A stretch of DNA of 64,000 nt. It comes from an uncultured Dokdonia sp. (GTDB lineage: Bacteria > Bacteroidota > Bacteroidia > Flavobacteriales > Flavobacteriaceae). Both the position numbers and the translations under genes were made by a program. The DNA lies in assembly GCF_937910895.1 (NCBI RefSeq), contig NZ_CALEMI010000161.1, forward strand, positions 90,532 to 154,531, written 5' to 3'. The notes beneath the pieces were generated by a model. It saw only the letters and a list, made by a program, of their open reading frames with translations, did no database searches and was not told the DNA's origin. Of the stretch, positions 18,969-27,882 are shown piece after piece; position 1 is the stretch's first letter; each line of letters begins with the position of its first letter.

Positions 18969-19095
18969 TACAACGTATAAAAAACATAGCCAAAGGCGAT
19001 GGTTAAGGCTAATTAATTCCCCACAAATCCACTATCTTTAAGCGGAACACCTCATAACTATAGCAAGGCTACGTTTTTTATACGAGGACGTTGTA
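18969..19095. repeat. Imperfect inverted repeat (cassette-boundary-like element 3)
   Basis: The left arm TACAACGTATAAAAAACATAGCC (first 20 bases from 18969) pairs with GGCTACGTTTTTTATAC then GTTGTA at 19067-19095, leaving six extrahelical bases in the right arm. This bulged-hairpin design is attC-like. The IS1182 lies immediately to its left. The region 18966-19185 otherwise holds no gene. Confidence 0.6.
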
Positions 19096-19185
19096 TGCAA
19101 GCTTACACTCGCAACATACAATAAAAATTGAAGCAAAGATTAAGCAAAGAGTATTAAACCGTTCTAAAATTTAAATTTGATACTT

Positions 19186-19557
19186 ATGAGTAGAAAAACA
19201 CTTCGTATAAATAATTTTGGAGCAAGTATATTGAGTGAGTTTGATATATTTTACATTTGGGTTACTGAAATTCAACGGGCATATCCTGAAACTGCAAATA
19301 AACCAGATATTAATAAGGTTAAATTTAATTGGTGTTGGAATGGATATAATGGTATCGGTGAAATAGATTATTTCAATAATACAAAGACCGTTTGTAATGT
19401 ATTTGGTGAAAATTTTTCAAATATGACTGTTCTCTCTAACTCAAAAAAACAACAACCTAATGGGCGTTCAAATTGTGCATTATACAATGATGGATCTTTG
19501 GAAGAATTATTTAGCAGAATATTGAATATGATTGACTTACCAAATCTCGAAAAATAG
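19186..19557 (+). CDS. Small hypothetical protein, last island gene
   Basis: A 123-residue soluble protein from the ATG at 19186; a TTG three codons upstream is also possible. Recognisable features are few: an N-terminal beta hairpin (KTLRINNFGASILSEFDIF), a tryptophan/tyrosine-rich centre (VKFNWCWNGYNGIGEIDYF), and a helical end. No signal or membrane segment is seen. It is not recognised. It is bounded on the left by hairpin element 3 and converges on the JAB-domain gene. Confidence 0.5.
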   Translation: MSRKTLRINNFGASILSEFDIFYIWVTEIQRAYPETANKPDINKVKFNWCWNGYNGIGEIDYFNNTKTVCNVFGENFSNMTVLSNSKKQQPNGRSNCALYNDGSLEELFSRILNMIDLPNLEK

Positions 19558-19674
19558 ATAAAGATTGTTATGGTAAAAAGCCTGCATACAATAAAGTATA
19601 AGAATTTATGGCTTACATTTTCAATAATTGAATAATCTGAACAAATAATTGTAAACTGAAATTGCAAAGAACAA

Positions 19675-20295
19675 TTATATCTTATCAATATCCCTTTTTG
19701 TCAATCCCGTAGCTTTCTTAATAAAATCATTATCCTGACCTAAGCCTTTAAGACGTTTCGCAATTTCAATAGCTTTGTTTTTTTCGTTTTCCTTTTTTTC
19801 AAGTTTTAATTTGAAAGCTTTCATCTCTTCACTTTCCTTGCGTACAAGTTCGTAAAGACCGTTATTTTCAAACTCTTTAATAAGACCTTCATTTGCAAAA
19901 CTGTAGTAATCGGTTTCTGTAATGATGAGATGTTCTATCACTTTAATATCAATGATCTTTCCTACTTTTAAAAGTCGATCTGTAAAGTTTTTATCACCCT
20001 CAGAAGGTCTTAAAACCCCACTAGGATGATTATGTATCAAAATCATTTTAAGAGCAAGTTTATAGATCCCCATTCTAAAAACATCGGGTGGAGATACATT
20101 TACACGGTTTGCACCGCCTATGCTAATTAACTCAACAAATAAGACATTGTTTTGATTATCCAAACCAACTACCCAAAAATATTCCTGACTACGGCGTATT
20201 TTATTTTGTCGCAATAGAATTTGTTGCATAATCTTATACACATCACTAGCGTTTAAGATTTGGATTTTTTGATCTTCGTTAAGGCGTACGTTCAT
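19675..20295 (-). CDS. RadC-type JAB (MPN+) domain protein
   Basis: A 206-residue protein with the RadC/JAB metalloisopeptidase-like fold. The zinc signature is in ILIHNHPSGVLRPSEGD, with the helper glutamate in the preceding FVELISIGG strand. It lacks the N-terminal helix-hairpin-helix of housekeeping RadC and instead has a charged coiled-coil tail (about residues 150-190) and a short C-terminal LTKRDIDKI motif. Shortened RadC-like genes of this kind are common next to mobile islands, and this one sits at the island's right border. The enzymatic substrate is unknown. Confidence 0.85.
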   Translation of the reverse strand: MNVRLNEDQKIQILNASDVYKIMQQILLRQNKIRRSQEYFWVVGLDNQNNVLFVELISIGGANRVNVSPPDVFRMGIYKLALKMILIHNHPSGVLRPSEGDKNFTDRLLKVGKIIDIKVIEHLIITETDYYSFANEGLIKEFENNGLYELVRKESEEMKAFKLKLEKKENEKNKAIEIAKRLKGLGQDNDFIKKATGLTKRDIDKI

Positions 20296-20409
20296 ACGTT
20301 AAAGATACCTATTTTTCGTAAAAATTTTATAAGAATAAAAAAGTAAACAGGTTAAAAACAAGCTGTTGAAACAAAAAAGGAGGCTATTTTACATAACCTC
20401 CTGATTTTG

Positions 20410-20483
20410 TGGAGAAGATGGGACTCGAACCCACGACCTCTTGACTGCCAGTCAAACGCTCTAGCCAGCTGAGCTACATCCCC
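20410..20483 (-). tRNA. tRNA-Ala (anticodon GGC)
   Basis: The minus strand gives a complete cloverleaf: D arm GTAGCTCAGCTGGCTAGAGC, anticodon loop CTGGCAG (anticodon GGC), and T arm GTGGGTTCGAGTCCCAT. The acceptor stem GGGGATG / CTTCTCC has one T-T mismatch. CCA is not encoded in full. It lies just right of the accessory island, with the JAB gene in between. Confidence 0.95.
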
Positions 20484-20499
20484 AAATACGATTGTATAT

Positions 20500-20513
20500 G
20501 CTTTCGCGAAAGC
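20500..20513. repeat. Palindrome GCTTTCGCGAAAGC upstream of tRNA-Ala
   Basis: Perfect 14-nt copy, 17 bases upstream of the tRNA 5' end, between the tRNA and the universal stress protein gene. Confidence 0.95.
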
Positions 20514-20537
20514 GAAAAAAACACAATCATCATATAA

Positions 20538-21332
20538 TTACTCCTTTACTCGTAAAATAAGTAACGGTTTTGTTGTGAAAAAATCTCTTTTTAACACGGC
20601 ATTTGCTTCCCATAATTTCTTAAAAAAACCACGCTTTCTGCGTACCACACAAATCATATCAGGTTCATTAGATTGGAAATGCTCTAAAACGCCTTGATAG
20701 GTAGTTGCATTTTTTGTTTTGGTATAGGAGGCACTAATCTTCTTCAATTTATCACTCACTTCTAGCATTTCTGGAGTACTATCTGGAGTCTCAACATGTA
20801 AAAGATGAATCTTTATTTTAAAAAGTTTTTGTAATTTATAAATAGGCTCTAACGACTTCTTTCGGGAATACTTCCCATCCTTAAACGCCATTAATATCTT
20901 TTTTGGCACCTTAAATGTTTCATTTTCTGGGATGACTAACACAGGAATATTTGTTTCTTTCACTAGTTTACCAGAAGTCTTTCCTAGATATACATCTTCT
21001 CTTTGTGAATTACTACGCGGAGATATGATCATTAAATCTACAGGGACATGTTTATTAAATCGCTTTACCCCTTCTAGAATTTCTCCCTTAATCGGGTGTG
21101 CGATCACAGATACATTCTTCTTATTTACAGATTTGAGTACGGCATCAATACGCTTTTCAGATTCTTCTTTCAGTAAGGTGTTTACTTTTGACATCCCTCC
21201 TACTTTAGAAAACTCTTGAAAAACTGAAATCACATATACGTTAGCATCCACCTGTTCAGCAAGATCAATTGCATATTGTAATGTAGTAATGGCACTATTG
21301 GATGAACCTATAGGAACAAGTATATTTTTCAT
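20538..21332 (-). CDS. Universal stress protein with two Usp domains
   Basis: A 264-residue cytoplasmic protein. The first UspA fold (about 1-140) starts KNILVPIGSSNSA and ends LGKTSGKLVKETNIPVLVIP. The second, more divergent fold (about 145-264) starts KKILMAFKDGKYS. The G-x2-G-x9-G nucleotide signature is only partly kept in the first domain, so ATP binding is uncertain. Such proteins modulate stress and energy-limitation responses. A TATTTTTG promoter element precedes it and is shared in the short divergent gap with the GNAT gene. Confidence 0.9.
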   Translation of the reverse strand: MKNILVPIGSSNSAITTLQYAIDLAEQVDANVYVISVFQEFSKVGGMSKVNTLLKEESEKRIDAVLKSVNKKNVSVIAHPIKGEILEGVKRFNKHVPVDLMIISPRSNSQREDVYLGKTSGKLVKETNIPVLVIPENETFKVPKKILMAFKDGKYSRKKSLEPIYKLQKLFKIKIHLLHVETPDSTPEMLEVSDKLKKISASYTKTKNATTYQGVLEHFQSNEPDMICVVRRKRGFFKKLWEANAVLKRDFFTTKPLLILRVKE

Positions 21333-21363
21333 GGAATAAGACTTATTTTAGCTATATATTAAG

Positions 21364-21371
21364 CAAAAATA
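21364..21371 (-). promoter_or_regulatory. -7 promoter element of the universal stress protein gene
   Basis: TATTTTTG on the minus strand matches TAnnTTTG, 32 bases upstream of the ATG. Confidence 0.5.
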
Positions 21372-21381
21372 GGCTATATCT

Positions 21382-21909
21382 GTGATTGTACCCGCAAAAA
21401 TTTCGGAAATCCCCGAAATTCTACTTCTTACTAAAGCCTGTGCACAGGTCATGAGCTCCAAAGGCATTCATCAATGGAATGAGCACTACCCCTCAAAACA
21501 AGCGTTTGAGAGCGATATTGATCGTAACGAGCTCTATGTCTATACATTAGAAAATAAGATTGTAGGCACTATTGTGATTTCTACCTTTATGGATGAGGAG
21601 TATACCTCTGTTAACTGGCTTTCGCCAAATGACAACAATCTTTATATCCATAGGCTTGCTGTACATCCATCGTTTCAAAAACAAGGGTATGCGGTTCAAT
21701 TAATGGACTATGCTGAAGCTTTCGCGAAAGCAAAAAAAGCCACGTCCATACGTTTGGATACCTTTAGCCAAAATCCAAGAAATCAGAAATTTTATGAGCA
21801 AAGAGGATATAAACGTCTTGGAAATATTTATTTTCCCAAACAAAGCGAACATCCTTTTTATTGTTATGAACTGCTTTTAAAAGAAACCTATACGAATAAA
21901 CGTTACTAA
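21382..21909 (+). CDS. GNAT-family N-acetyltransferase
   Basis: A 175-residue acetyltransferase from a GTG start. The acetyl-CoA-binding motif A is seen in YIHRLAVHPSFQKQGYA, followed by SIRLDTFSQNPRNQKFYEQRGY. This is the RimI-like arrangement of a single-domain GNAT. The acceptor substrate cannot be told. The 14-nt genome palindrome at 21718-21731 is read here as AFAKA. The stop codon is in frame with the downstream MATE gene, with no start codon in between. Confidence 0.88.
   Translation: MIVPAKISEIPEILLLTKACAQVMSSKGIHQWNEHYPSKQAFESDIDRNELYVYTLENKIVGTIVISTFMDEEYTSVNWLSPNDNNLYIHRLAVHPSFQKQGYAVQLMDYAEAFAKAKKATSIRLDTFSQNPRNQKFYEQRGYKRLGNIYFPKQSEHPFYCYELLLKETYTNKRY
21718..21731. repeat. Palindrome GCTTTCGCGAAAGC inside the GNAT gene
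   Basis: Perfect 14-nt copy, translated as AFAKA in the helix after motif A. Confidence 0.95.
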
Positions 21910-23268
21910 ACCCTACGCCTTATCAACTCAAACGCATCTATAGATATTTCTTTTAAACGTATTCAGCAACTGGCAATTCCAGCCATCATTGCTGGAATAG
22001 CAGAGCCTGTTCTGTCTAGTACGGATGCTGCTGTGGTGGGTAATATGTCTTCCTATAGTACAGAGTCTCTCGCTGCTGTGGGTATTGTTGGTGCCTTTTT
22101 ATCGATGCTTATCTGGATCTTAGGTCAAACAAGAAGTGCCATTTCTACTATTATTTCTCAAAACCTAGGTGCTGGAAAACTAGAGGATATTAAAGTGCTT
22201 CCTGCGCAGGCCATCTTTTTTAATATGATACTCAGTTTTATTGTTCTAGGCGCGACTTATTTCTTTGTAGAAGACATTTTTACATTCCTTAATGCCAAAG
22301 GAATGGTGTTAGACTTAAGCATTGACTATTACAATATCAGGGTATGGGGATTCCCATTAACACTTTTTACGTTTGCTATTTTTGGGATTTTTAGGGGATT
22401 GCAAAATACATTTTGGCCTATGCTTGTCGCGATGTCTGGCGCGGGAATTAACATAGGGCTTGATTTTGCATTCGTCTATGGAATTGAAGGTCTTATAGAG
22501 CCTATGGGAGTAAAAGGAGCCGCTTGGGCTAGCTTACTATCGCAAGCGATGATGGCAATCATGGCACTGATCTTCTTGTTAGTCAAAACAAATATTTCCT
22601 TACGATTACGTTTTCCGTTGCATCCAGAAATCAATAGACTTATTAGTATGAGTTTAAATCTTTTTGTACGTTCGTTATCACTCAATGTAGCACTTGTGCT
22701 TGCTGTAAAAGAAGCCACTGCTCTTGGGACTGCTAGTGTTGCTGCTCATACGATTGCTGCCAATATATGGTTGTTTACTGCCTTTTTTATAGACGGATAT
22801 GGAGCTGCAGGAAATGTATTAGGAGGAAGATTACTAGGAGCAAAAAATTATAAAGATCTCTGGCTACTCACCAGAAGAGTAAACACCTATAACCTCATTG
22901 TAGCAGGACTACTGATGATCGTCTGTACTTTTGGGTACAATATGGCTGGAGAGTTATTTAGCAATGAAGATACCGTTCTTAAGGCGTTTTATAGTGTCTT
23001 TTATATTGTGATACTCATACAACCTCTCAACTCCATAGCATTTACGCTAGATGCTATATTTAAAGGATTGGGAGAAATGGGGTATCTTCGTAACACCCTA
23101 TTAGTAGCTACATTTTTAGGGTTTGTGCCTATGATCTATTTTAGTAAATGGATGGATTGGGGACTTATAGGCATTTGGATCGCATTTGTAGTCTGGATGT
23201 TTTTTCGCGCAAGCGCACTATGCATCAAATATTACAACACTTATTATAAACTTGCTAAAAACGCTTAA
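21910..23268 (+). CDS. MATE-family multidrug/Na+ efflux transporter; start codon not visible
   Basis: An inner-membrane antiporter with the MATE fold: 12 hydrophobic segments, an N-terminal RIQQLAIPAIIAGIAEPVLS, and the typical VGNMS...LAAVGI region. Homology clearly begins upstream of the first in-frame ATG (22033), because the first transmembrane helix is encoded at about 21955-22032. Between the GNAT stop (21907-21909, same frame) and that ATG there is no ATG or TTG, and the only GTGs fall inside the protein (about 22021). Translation must begin at a rare codon (ATT, ATC or ATA around 21922-21946), depend on read-through from GNAT, or the start has been lost. The coordinate given is the open-frame limit. 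Confidence 0.8.
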   Translation, partial: TLRLINSNASIDISFKRIQQLAIPAIIAGIAEPVLSSTDAAVVGNMSSYSTESLAAVGIVGAFLSMLIWILGQTRSAISTIISQNLGAGKLEDIKVLPAQAIFFNMILSFIVLGATYFFVEDIFTFLNAKGMVLDLSIDYYNIRVWGFPLTLFTFAIFGIFRGLQNTFWPMLVAMSGAGINIGLDFAFVYGIEGLIEPMGVKGAAWASLLSQAMMAIMALIFLLVKTNISLRLRFPLHPEINRLISMSLNLFVRSLSLNVALVLAVKEATALGTASVAAHTIAANIWLFTAFFIDGYGAAGNVLGGRLLGAKNYKDLWLLTRRVNTYNLIVAGLLMIVCTFGYNMAGELFSNEDTVLKAFYSVFYIVILIQPLNSIAFTLDAIFKGLGEMGYLRNTLLVATFLGFVPMIYFSKWMDWGLIGIWIAFVVWMFFRASALCIKYYNTYYKLAKNA

Positions 23269-23276
23269 GCCACTTT

Positions 23277-25124
23277 TTAGGTTTCTATTGTTTTTATTTC
23301 TCTTGTCATGGGCTTTCCTAGATATACAACTTTGCTGCCTTCAAAGGATCTGAATTCTATCTCATCAGCAAAAGAACCTATAATATCAATAACCCCATCT
23401 TTTTCTTTTACAAAAAGCGGAATCATATCCTTATCCTTTAACAACACATCTGTCACCGCTTTATATTCCTCTTGAGAATTGACAGGGACTTCTTGAATGG
23501 TTGGATATTTCCGGGCTACTTCTGTTAGATTTATAAAATCATCTGTAGGAGAAAAAAGTCCTTCTTTAGGAATACTATTGGGGTCATCCATCTCTCGTTT
23601 AGAAATCAATCGGAAAGAACCATTTTCTCCAAATTGTTTTCTAAACCTGCTCATCGCATAGTTATTAATCTCACTACTCCCTGTAAGCGCCATGAGATAC
23701 CCTACGTGATTAAGTTCTATATTATCTGTAATATCGTCTGAGTAGATATTGGCTTCAATAGCTTCTAAGTCTAGTTCTTTTGCCATATTTACATTATTAC
23801 CATTACTGTCTAATAACACAACATGTCTATCATTACGTTGTAAATAACGGGCTATTAATCTAGCTACTTCAGAAGCTCCTACGATAAGGATTCCATCAGA
23901 TTTTTTAAGAAAAACGCCAATTGCCTTTGCAAAAACTCGTGCAGTGGTCGCATTCAATAATACAGTCCCTAATACAATCATAAAGACCAAAGGCGTGATA
24001 TACTCGGCGCCTGGCTCTCCTTTTAATAGTAGTTTTGATCCAAATAGTGACGCAATACCCGCAGCAACGATTCCTCGTGGTCCTACCCAACTTATAAAAA
24101 TACGCTCATTCATTTTGAGATCGGATCCTTGGGTGCTCAAAAACACCCCAATAGGTCGTATAATAAAGACAACAATCGCAAATAAAACAATGGTCTCCCA
24201 TCTATATAATAATTGTAAGTCTTCTATATTAATATTTGCTGAGAGTAAAATAAATAATATAGAGATTAATAGTACGCTCAAAGATTCCTTAAAATAAAGC
24301 AGTTCCTTAATATTAGGTAAATTCATATTTCCTAACACCATACCCATAACAACGACTGCGAGCAGACCAGATTCGTGAGCAAAAATATCAGATTCTACAA
24401 ACACGAGAAGCACGACAGAAAGAGAAACTACATTTAATAAATAGTGAGGAATTAATTTTTTCTTAATCGCAAAGGCAAGTCCGTGAGCAAACGTAAACCC
24501 AAAGGTGGTTCCAAAAAGTAAAATCTTTCCAAACTCAATAAGCGCTGTTTTTGTATACTGTTGTCCTTCTCCTACACTTATAAATTCAAAAACTAATACC
24601 GCTACCAAAGCGCCAATAGGATCAATCAAAATTCCTTCCCACTTCAATACAGAAGAGACATCCTTTTTAAGTGGAATATTTCTAAGGATAGGAGAAATAA
24701 CCGTAGGTCCCGTCACAATAATTAAAGCTGAAAATAAGAACGAAATTTTAAGACTGAGTCCAAAAACAAAATACGCTGCAGCCCCAGCAAGGAAAAAGGT
24801 GACCGCACTTCCTATAGTAATCAGTTTTGTAATGACAGGTCCTATCGTTTTTATTTCAGAGCGTTTAAGTGTCAGACCTCCTTCAAACAGGATAATACTA
24901 ATGGCAAGTGATACAAAATAATAAAGGCTTTCTCCAGGAAATAAACCTTTCTTTCCATTCCATAAAGGTTCTATCCATTTAGTTCCATCTTCAGAAAGTA
25001 AGGTAGAAATAGGACCTACAAAAAGACCTATGAGAATTAATGGCAAAATTGCAGGCAGTTTTAATCGCCAAGCAGCCCACTGCGCAATGATTCCCAAAAT
25101 AATGATTCCCGCTAGTTCTAACAT
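23277..25124 (-). CDS. CPA1-type Na+/H+ antiporter with TrkA-N domain
   Basis: A 615-residue inner-membrane cation/proton antiporter. The first ~400 residues form 12-13 helices, with the family's GPTVISPIL segment and the WVGPRGIVAAGIASLFG motif. Residues ~410-520 are a Rossmann-like TrkA-N regulatory domain (ILIVGASEVARLIARYL, VVLLDSNGNN) that probably senses a nucleotide. A small C-terminal domain follows. It likely controls Na+ and pH balance, as expected in a marine bacterium. It is divergent from the hydrolase gene and shares a 215-base gap containing a palindrome copy. Confidence 0.9.
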   Translation of the reverse strand: MLELAGIIILGIIAQWAAWRLKLPAILPLILIGLFVGPISTLLSEDGTKWIEPLWNGKKGLFPGESLYYFVSLAISIILFEGGLTLKRSEIKTIGPVITKLITIGSAVTFFLAGAAAYFVFGLSLKISFLFSALIIVTGPTVISPILRNIPLKKDVSSVLKWEGILIDPIGALVAVLVFEFISVGEGQQYTKTALIEFGKILLFGTTFGFTFAHGLAFAIKKKLIPHYLLNVVSLSVVLLVFVESDIFAHESGLLAVVVMGMVLGNMNLPNIKELLYFKESLSVLLISILFILLSANINIEDLQLLYRWETIVLFAIVVFIIRPIGVFLSTQGSDLKMNERIFISWVGPRGIVAAGIASLFGSKLLLKGEPGAEYITPLVFMIVLGTVLLNATTARVFAKAIGVFLKKSDGILIVGASEVARLIARYLQRNDRHVVLLDSNGNNVNMAKELDLEAIEANIYSDDITDNIELNHVGYLMALTGSSEINNYAMSRFRKQFGENGSFRLISKREMDDPNSIPKEGLFSPTDDFINLTEVARKYPTIQEVPVNSQEEYKAVTDVLLKDKDMIPLFVKEKDGVIDIIGSFADEIEFRSFEGSKVVYLGKPMTREIKTIET

Positions 25125-25267
25125 ACATTCTTATTTAAAAACTCAAAATTACTCCACAAGTAAGGAATATACAATTCTTTGTTAAAAAGGTATCAAGAAA
25201 TCTTTGTTAAAATGCCTTTTTCGTTATTTTGCATACATTCTAGGTATAAGAAGAAGATGGTTTTATA

Positions 25268-25283
25268 CGCTTTCGCGAAAGCG
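25268..25283. repeat. Palindrome CGCTTTCGCGAAAGCG between divergent antiporter and hydrolase genes
   Basis: Perfect 16-nt copy about 57 bases before the hydrolase ATG. It is not at an obvious promoter element. Confidence 0.95.
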
Positions 25284-25339
25284 CATACGTTCTTAACACA
25301 ACTTTTATCTTTTGTATCAAAAAAATACGAGTAAATCTT

Positions 25340-26197
25340 ATGAAAATATATCCCATAGAAGCTGGTCATTTTAAACTTGACGGTGGCGCTATGTTTGGCG
25401 TCGTTCCTAAAAGTTTATGGACACGTACCAATCCAGCAGACGCTAATAATATGATTGATATTGCGGCGCGCTGCATGCTCATAGAAGATGGAGAGCGTCT
25501 TATTCTTATAGATACGGGAATGGGGAATAAACAATCTGATAAGTTTTATAGCTATTACTATTTATGGGGTGATCACAGCATAGATACATCACTCGCAACA
25601 TACGGATTTCATAGAGATGATATTACCGATGTTTTTATGACACATCTTCATTTTGATCACTGCGGAGGTTCTGTACAATGGAATAAGGACAGAACAGGAT
25701 ATGAACCCGCCTTTAAGAATGCTACGTTTTGGAGCAATAAAGATCATTGGAAATGGGCGACTCAACCTAATAGAAGAGAGGTCGCTTCTTTCTTAAAAGA
25801 AAATATACTTCCCATGGAAGAAAGTGGGCAATTACAGTTTATCAAAAGAGAGGGGACTGCTTTCCAAGAGTCTTCAGAATTAGGTTTTGGTATCTTTTTT
25901 GCAGATGGACATACAGACAAGCAAATGATTCCTCACATTACCTATCAAGATAAAACGATTGTATTCATGGCAGACTTACTTCCCACTGCTGGACATTTGC
26001 CATTGCCTTTTGTGATGGGATATGATACACGCCCTTTACTAACTCTTGATGAAAAGGAACTCTTTTTAAATACTGCTGCAGATAAAGAATATTACCTTTG
26101 GTTAGAGCATGATGCTCATAATCCTATCATTACAGTACAACACACAGAAAAAGGGGTGAGACTTAAAGACACTTTTACACTAAACGATATTATTTAA
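25340..26197 (+). CDS. Metallo-beta-lactamase-fold hydrolase
   Basis: A 285-residue MBL-fold enzyme with the zinc motif THLHFDHCGG (H102, H104, D106, H107). Further ligands are probable in FFADGHTDKQM and in the C-terminal WLEHDAH. The overall pattern resembles the lactonase/quorum-quenching and AttM-like branch, but the substrate cannot be assigned. No signal peptide is seen, so it is likely cytoplasmic. It is followed at 17 bases by the subtilase gene and may share a transcript with it. Confidence 0.88.
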   Translation: MKIYPIEAGHFKLDGGAMFGVVPKSLWTRTNPADANNMIDIAARCMLIEDGERLILIDTGMGNKQSDKFYSYYYLWGDHSIDTSLATYGFHRDDITDVFMTHLHFDHCGGSVQWNKDRTGYEPAFKNATFWSNKDHWKWATQPNRREVASFLKENILPMEESGQLQFIKREGTAFQESSELGFGIFFADGHTDKQMIPHITYQDKTIVFMADLLPTAGHLPLPFVMGYDTRPLLTLDEKELFLNTAADKEYYLWLEHDAHNPIITVQHTEKGVRLKDTFTLNDII

Positions 26198-26214
26198 ACT
26201 TATTACTTATTAAA

Positions 26215-27882
26215 ATGCATTCTATTTTTAAAAAAATCTCCCTCGTACTTAGTATAACTGCTTTTATAGTAGGGTGTGATACTCCTAGCGCTCTTGTTAC
26301 TGTTGTAGAAGCAAATGTAGATAGTAACCCCTTAAAAATTGCTCCTCTTACAGAAGTCCAAGAAAAATCTTGGGGGGCAAAAGATTTAATAAAAGATACC
26401 ATTCCTGGGATGAGTATCGAAAAAACGTATACAGAAATCCTTCCTAAAAAATCAGGTGTACAAACTATCGTTGCTGTAATAGATAGCGGTATAGACATTA
26501 ATCACGAAGATCTTAAAAATGCGATTTGGACAAATCCTAAAGAAATCCCAGGAAACGGAAAAGACGATGATAATAACGGTTATATAGATGATATCCATGG
26601 ATGGAACTTCTTAGGTGATGTAGAAACAGAACAATTGGAACTTGCTAGAATTATAGATCGCTACGATACTGAATTTAAAGGCAAGACCATTGCTCAAATT
26701 CCAGCCAATAAGAGAAGTACTTTTTTAATGTATCAAAAGGCAAGAGCCGAACGCACCGAGAAGTACGAAGAGTTACTAGGTTACAAACAAGAATACACTC
26801 AGATTCTTAGGCAAGTGAAAATATCACATGCTGCTGTTTCAAAAAAATTAGGCAAAGAAACCTATACCCCTAAAGAATTAAGAGCTATACAAAACCCCAC
26901 TGAAGAAATGCAAAATCATATTGCTTTTCTATCGCAGATGTTTCAATTTGAAGATACTATTCCTTCATTTATAAAAAATATAGAAGAAACTCTGGAACAG
27001 ATTGAAGGTCAATTAAAAAATTATGGTCTCCAAGTGAATTATAGATCAATACTAGGGGACAACCCGTATGATATTACTGATACGTCGTATGGTAATAATA
27101 ATGTAATAGGTCCTAAACCAGAAGTTGCCAGACATGGGACTCATGTAGGGGGTATTATTGCTGCGCAACGTAACAATGGCATTGGTATGGACGGCGTCGC
27201 AAATAGTAATATTAAACTCATGGTACTGCGTGCGGTACCTAACGGAGACGAGTATGATAAAGACATTGCCCTTGCGATACGGTATGCTGTTGACAATGGT
27301 GCCAAAGTGATCAATACCTCTTTTGGAAAATATTACGCACAAAATCCAGAATGGGTGTATGAAGCGATTCAATATGCTGCTAAAAATGATGTACTTATTG
27401 TAAATGCTGCTGGTAATGAAGGCCTCAATCTTGATGACCCTTCCAACAGAGTGTACCCTAATGACCAATTAGATACTACCTCAGAAATGAGTGACACTTT
27501 TTTAACTATTGGAGCTTTAAACGACACCTATGGTAGTGAGATGGTCGCTTCTTTTTCTAATTATGGCAAATCTAATGTAGATATATTTGCTCCAGGCGAG
27601 CATATATGGTCTACCACACCAAATAACACCTATGAATTTCTGGGAGGTACCTCTATGGCAGCTCCAAATGTAGCTGGTATAGCAGCCATGTTACGAAGTT
27701 ATTACCCTAGGCTTAAAGCAAAACGGATAAAACAAATTATTATAAATAGCGGTTTATCCATTACAAATTCTGTGATTGTTGCTGGTGATCAAACTAAGCG
27801 AGCAAAATTTAATGAACTCTCCAAATCGGGGAAGATAGCAAATATGTATAATGCCTTTAAACTGGCAGAAATAAATAACTAA
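26215..27882 (+). CDS. S8-family serine peptidase (subtilase), lipoprotein
   Basis: A secreted protease of 555 residues with a type II signal peptide (lipobox FIVGC, Cys about 21). The catalytic triad is D90 (VAVIDSGID), H307 (RHGTHVGGI) and S480 (GGTSMAAPNVAG). An insertion of about 150 charged, helical residues separates the Asp and His blocks, where most subtilases have some 30-40 residues. No T9SS tail is present; membrane anchoring by lipid is predicted. The stop overlaps the start of the M1 peptidase gene (TAATG), so the two are translationally coupled and probably cooperate in extracytoplasmic peptide breakdown. Confidence 0.92.
   Translation: MHSIFKKISLVLSITAFIVGCDTPSALVTVVEANVDSNPLKIAPLTEVQEKSWGAKDLIKDTIPGMSIEKTYTEILPKKSGVQTIVAVIDSGIDINHEDLKNAIWTNPKEIPGNGKDDDNNGYIDDIHGWNFLGDVETEQLELARIIDRYDTEFKGKTIAQIPANKRSTFLMYQKARAERTEKYEELLGYKQEYTQILRQVKISHAAVSKKLGKETYTPKELRAIQNPTEEMQNHIAFLSQMFQFEDTIPSFIKNIEETLEQIEGQLKNYGLQVNYRSILGDNPYDITDTSYGNNNVIGPKPEVARHGTHVGGIIAAQRNNGIGMDGVANSNIKLMVLRAVPNGDEYDKDIALAIRYAVDNGAKVINTSFGKYYAQNPEWVYEAIQYAAKNDVLIVNAAGNEGLNLDDPSNRVYPNDQLDTTSEMSDTFLTIGALNDTYGSEMVASFSNYGKSNVDIFAPGEHIWSTTPNNTYEFLGGTSMAAPNVAGIAAMLRSYYPRLKAKRIKQIIINSGLSITNSVIVAGDQTKRAKFNELSKSGKIANMYNAFKLAEINN

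Noticed and set aside
10323..20500. Possible CRISPR-Cas, toxin-antitoxin or restriction-modification system in the island
   Set aside because: No cas, methyltransferase, or recognisable toxin or antitoxin sequence was seen, and no direct-repeat array with spacers is present.
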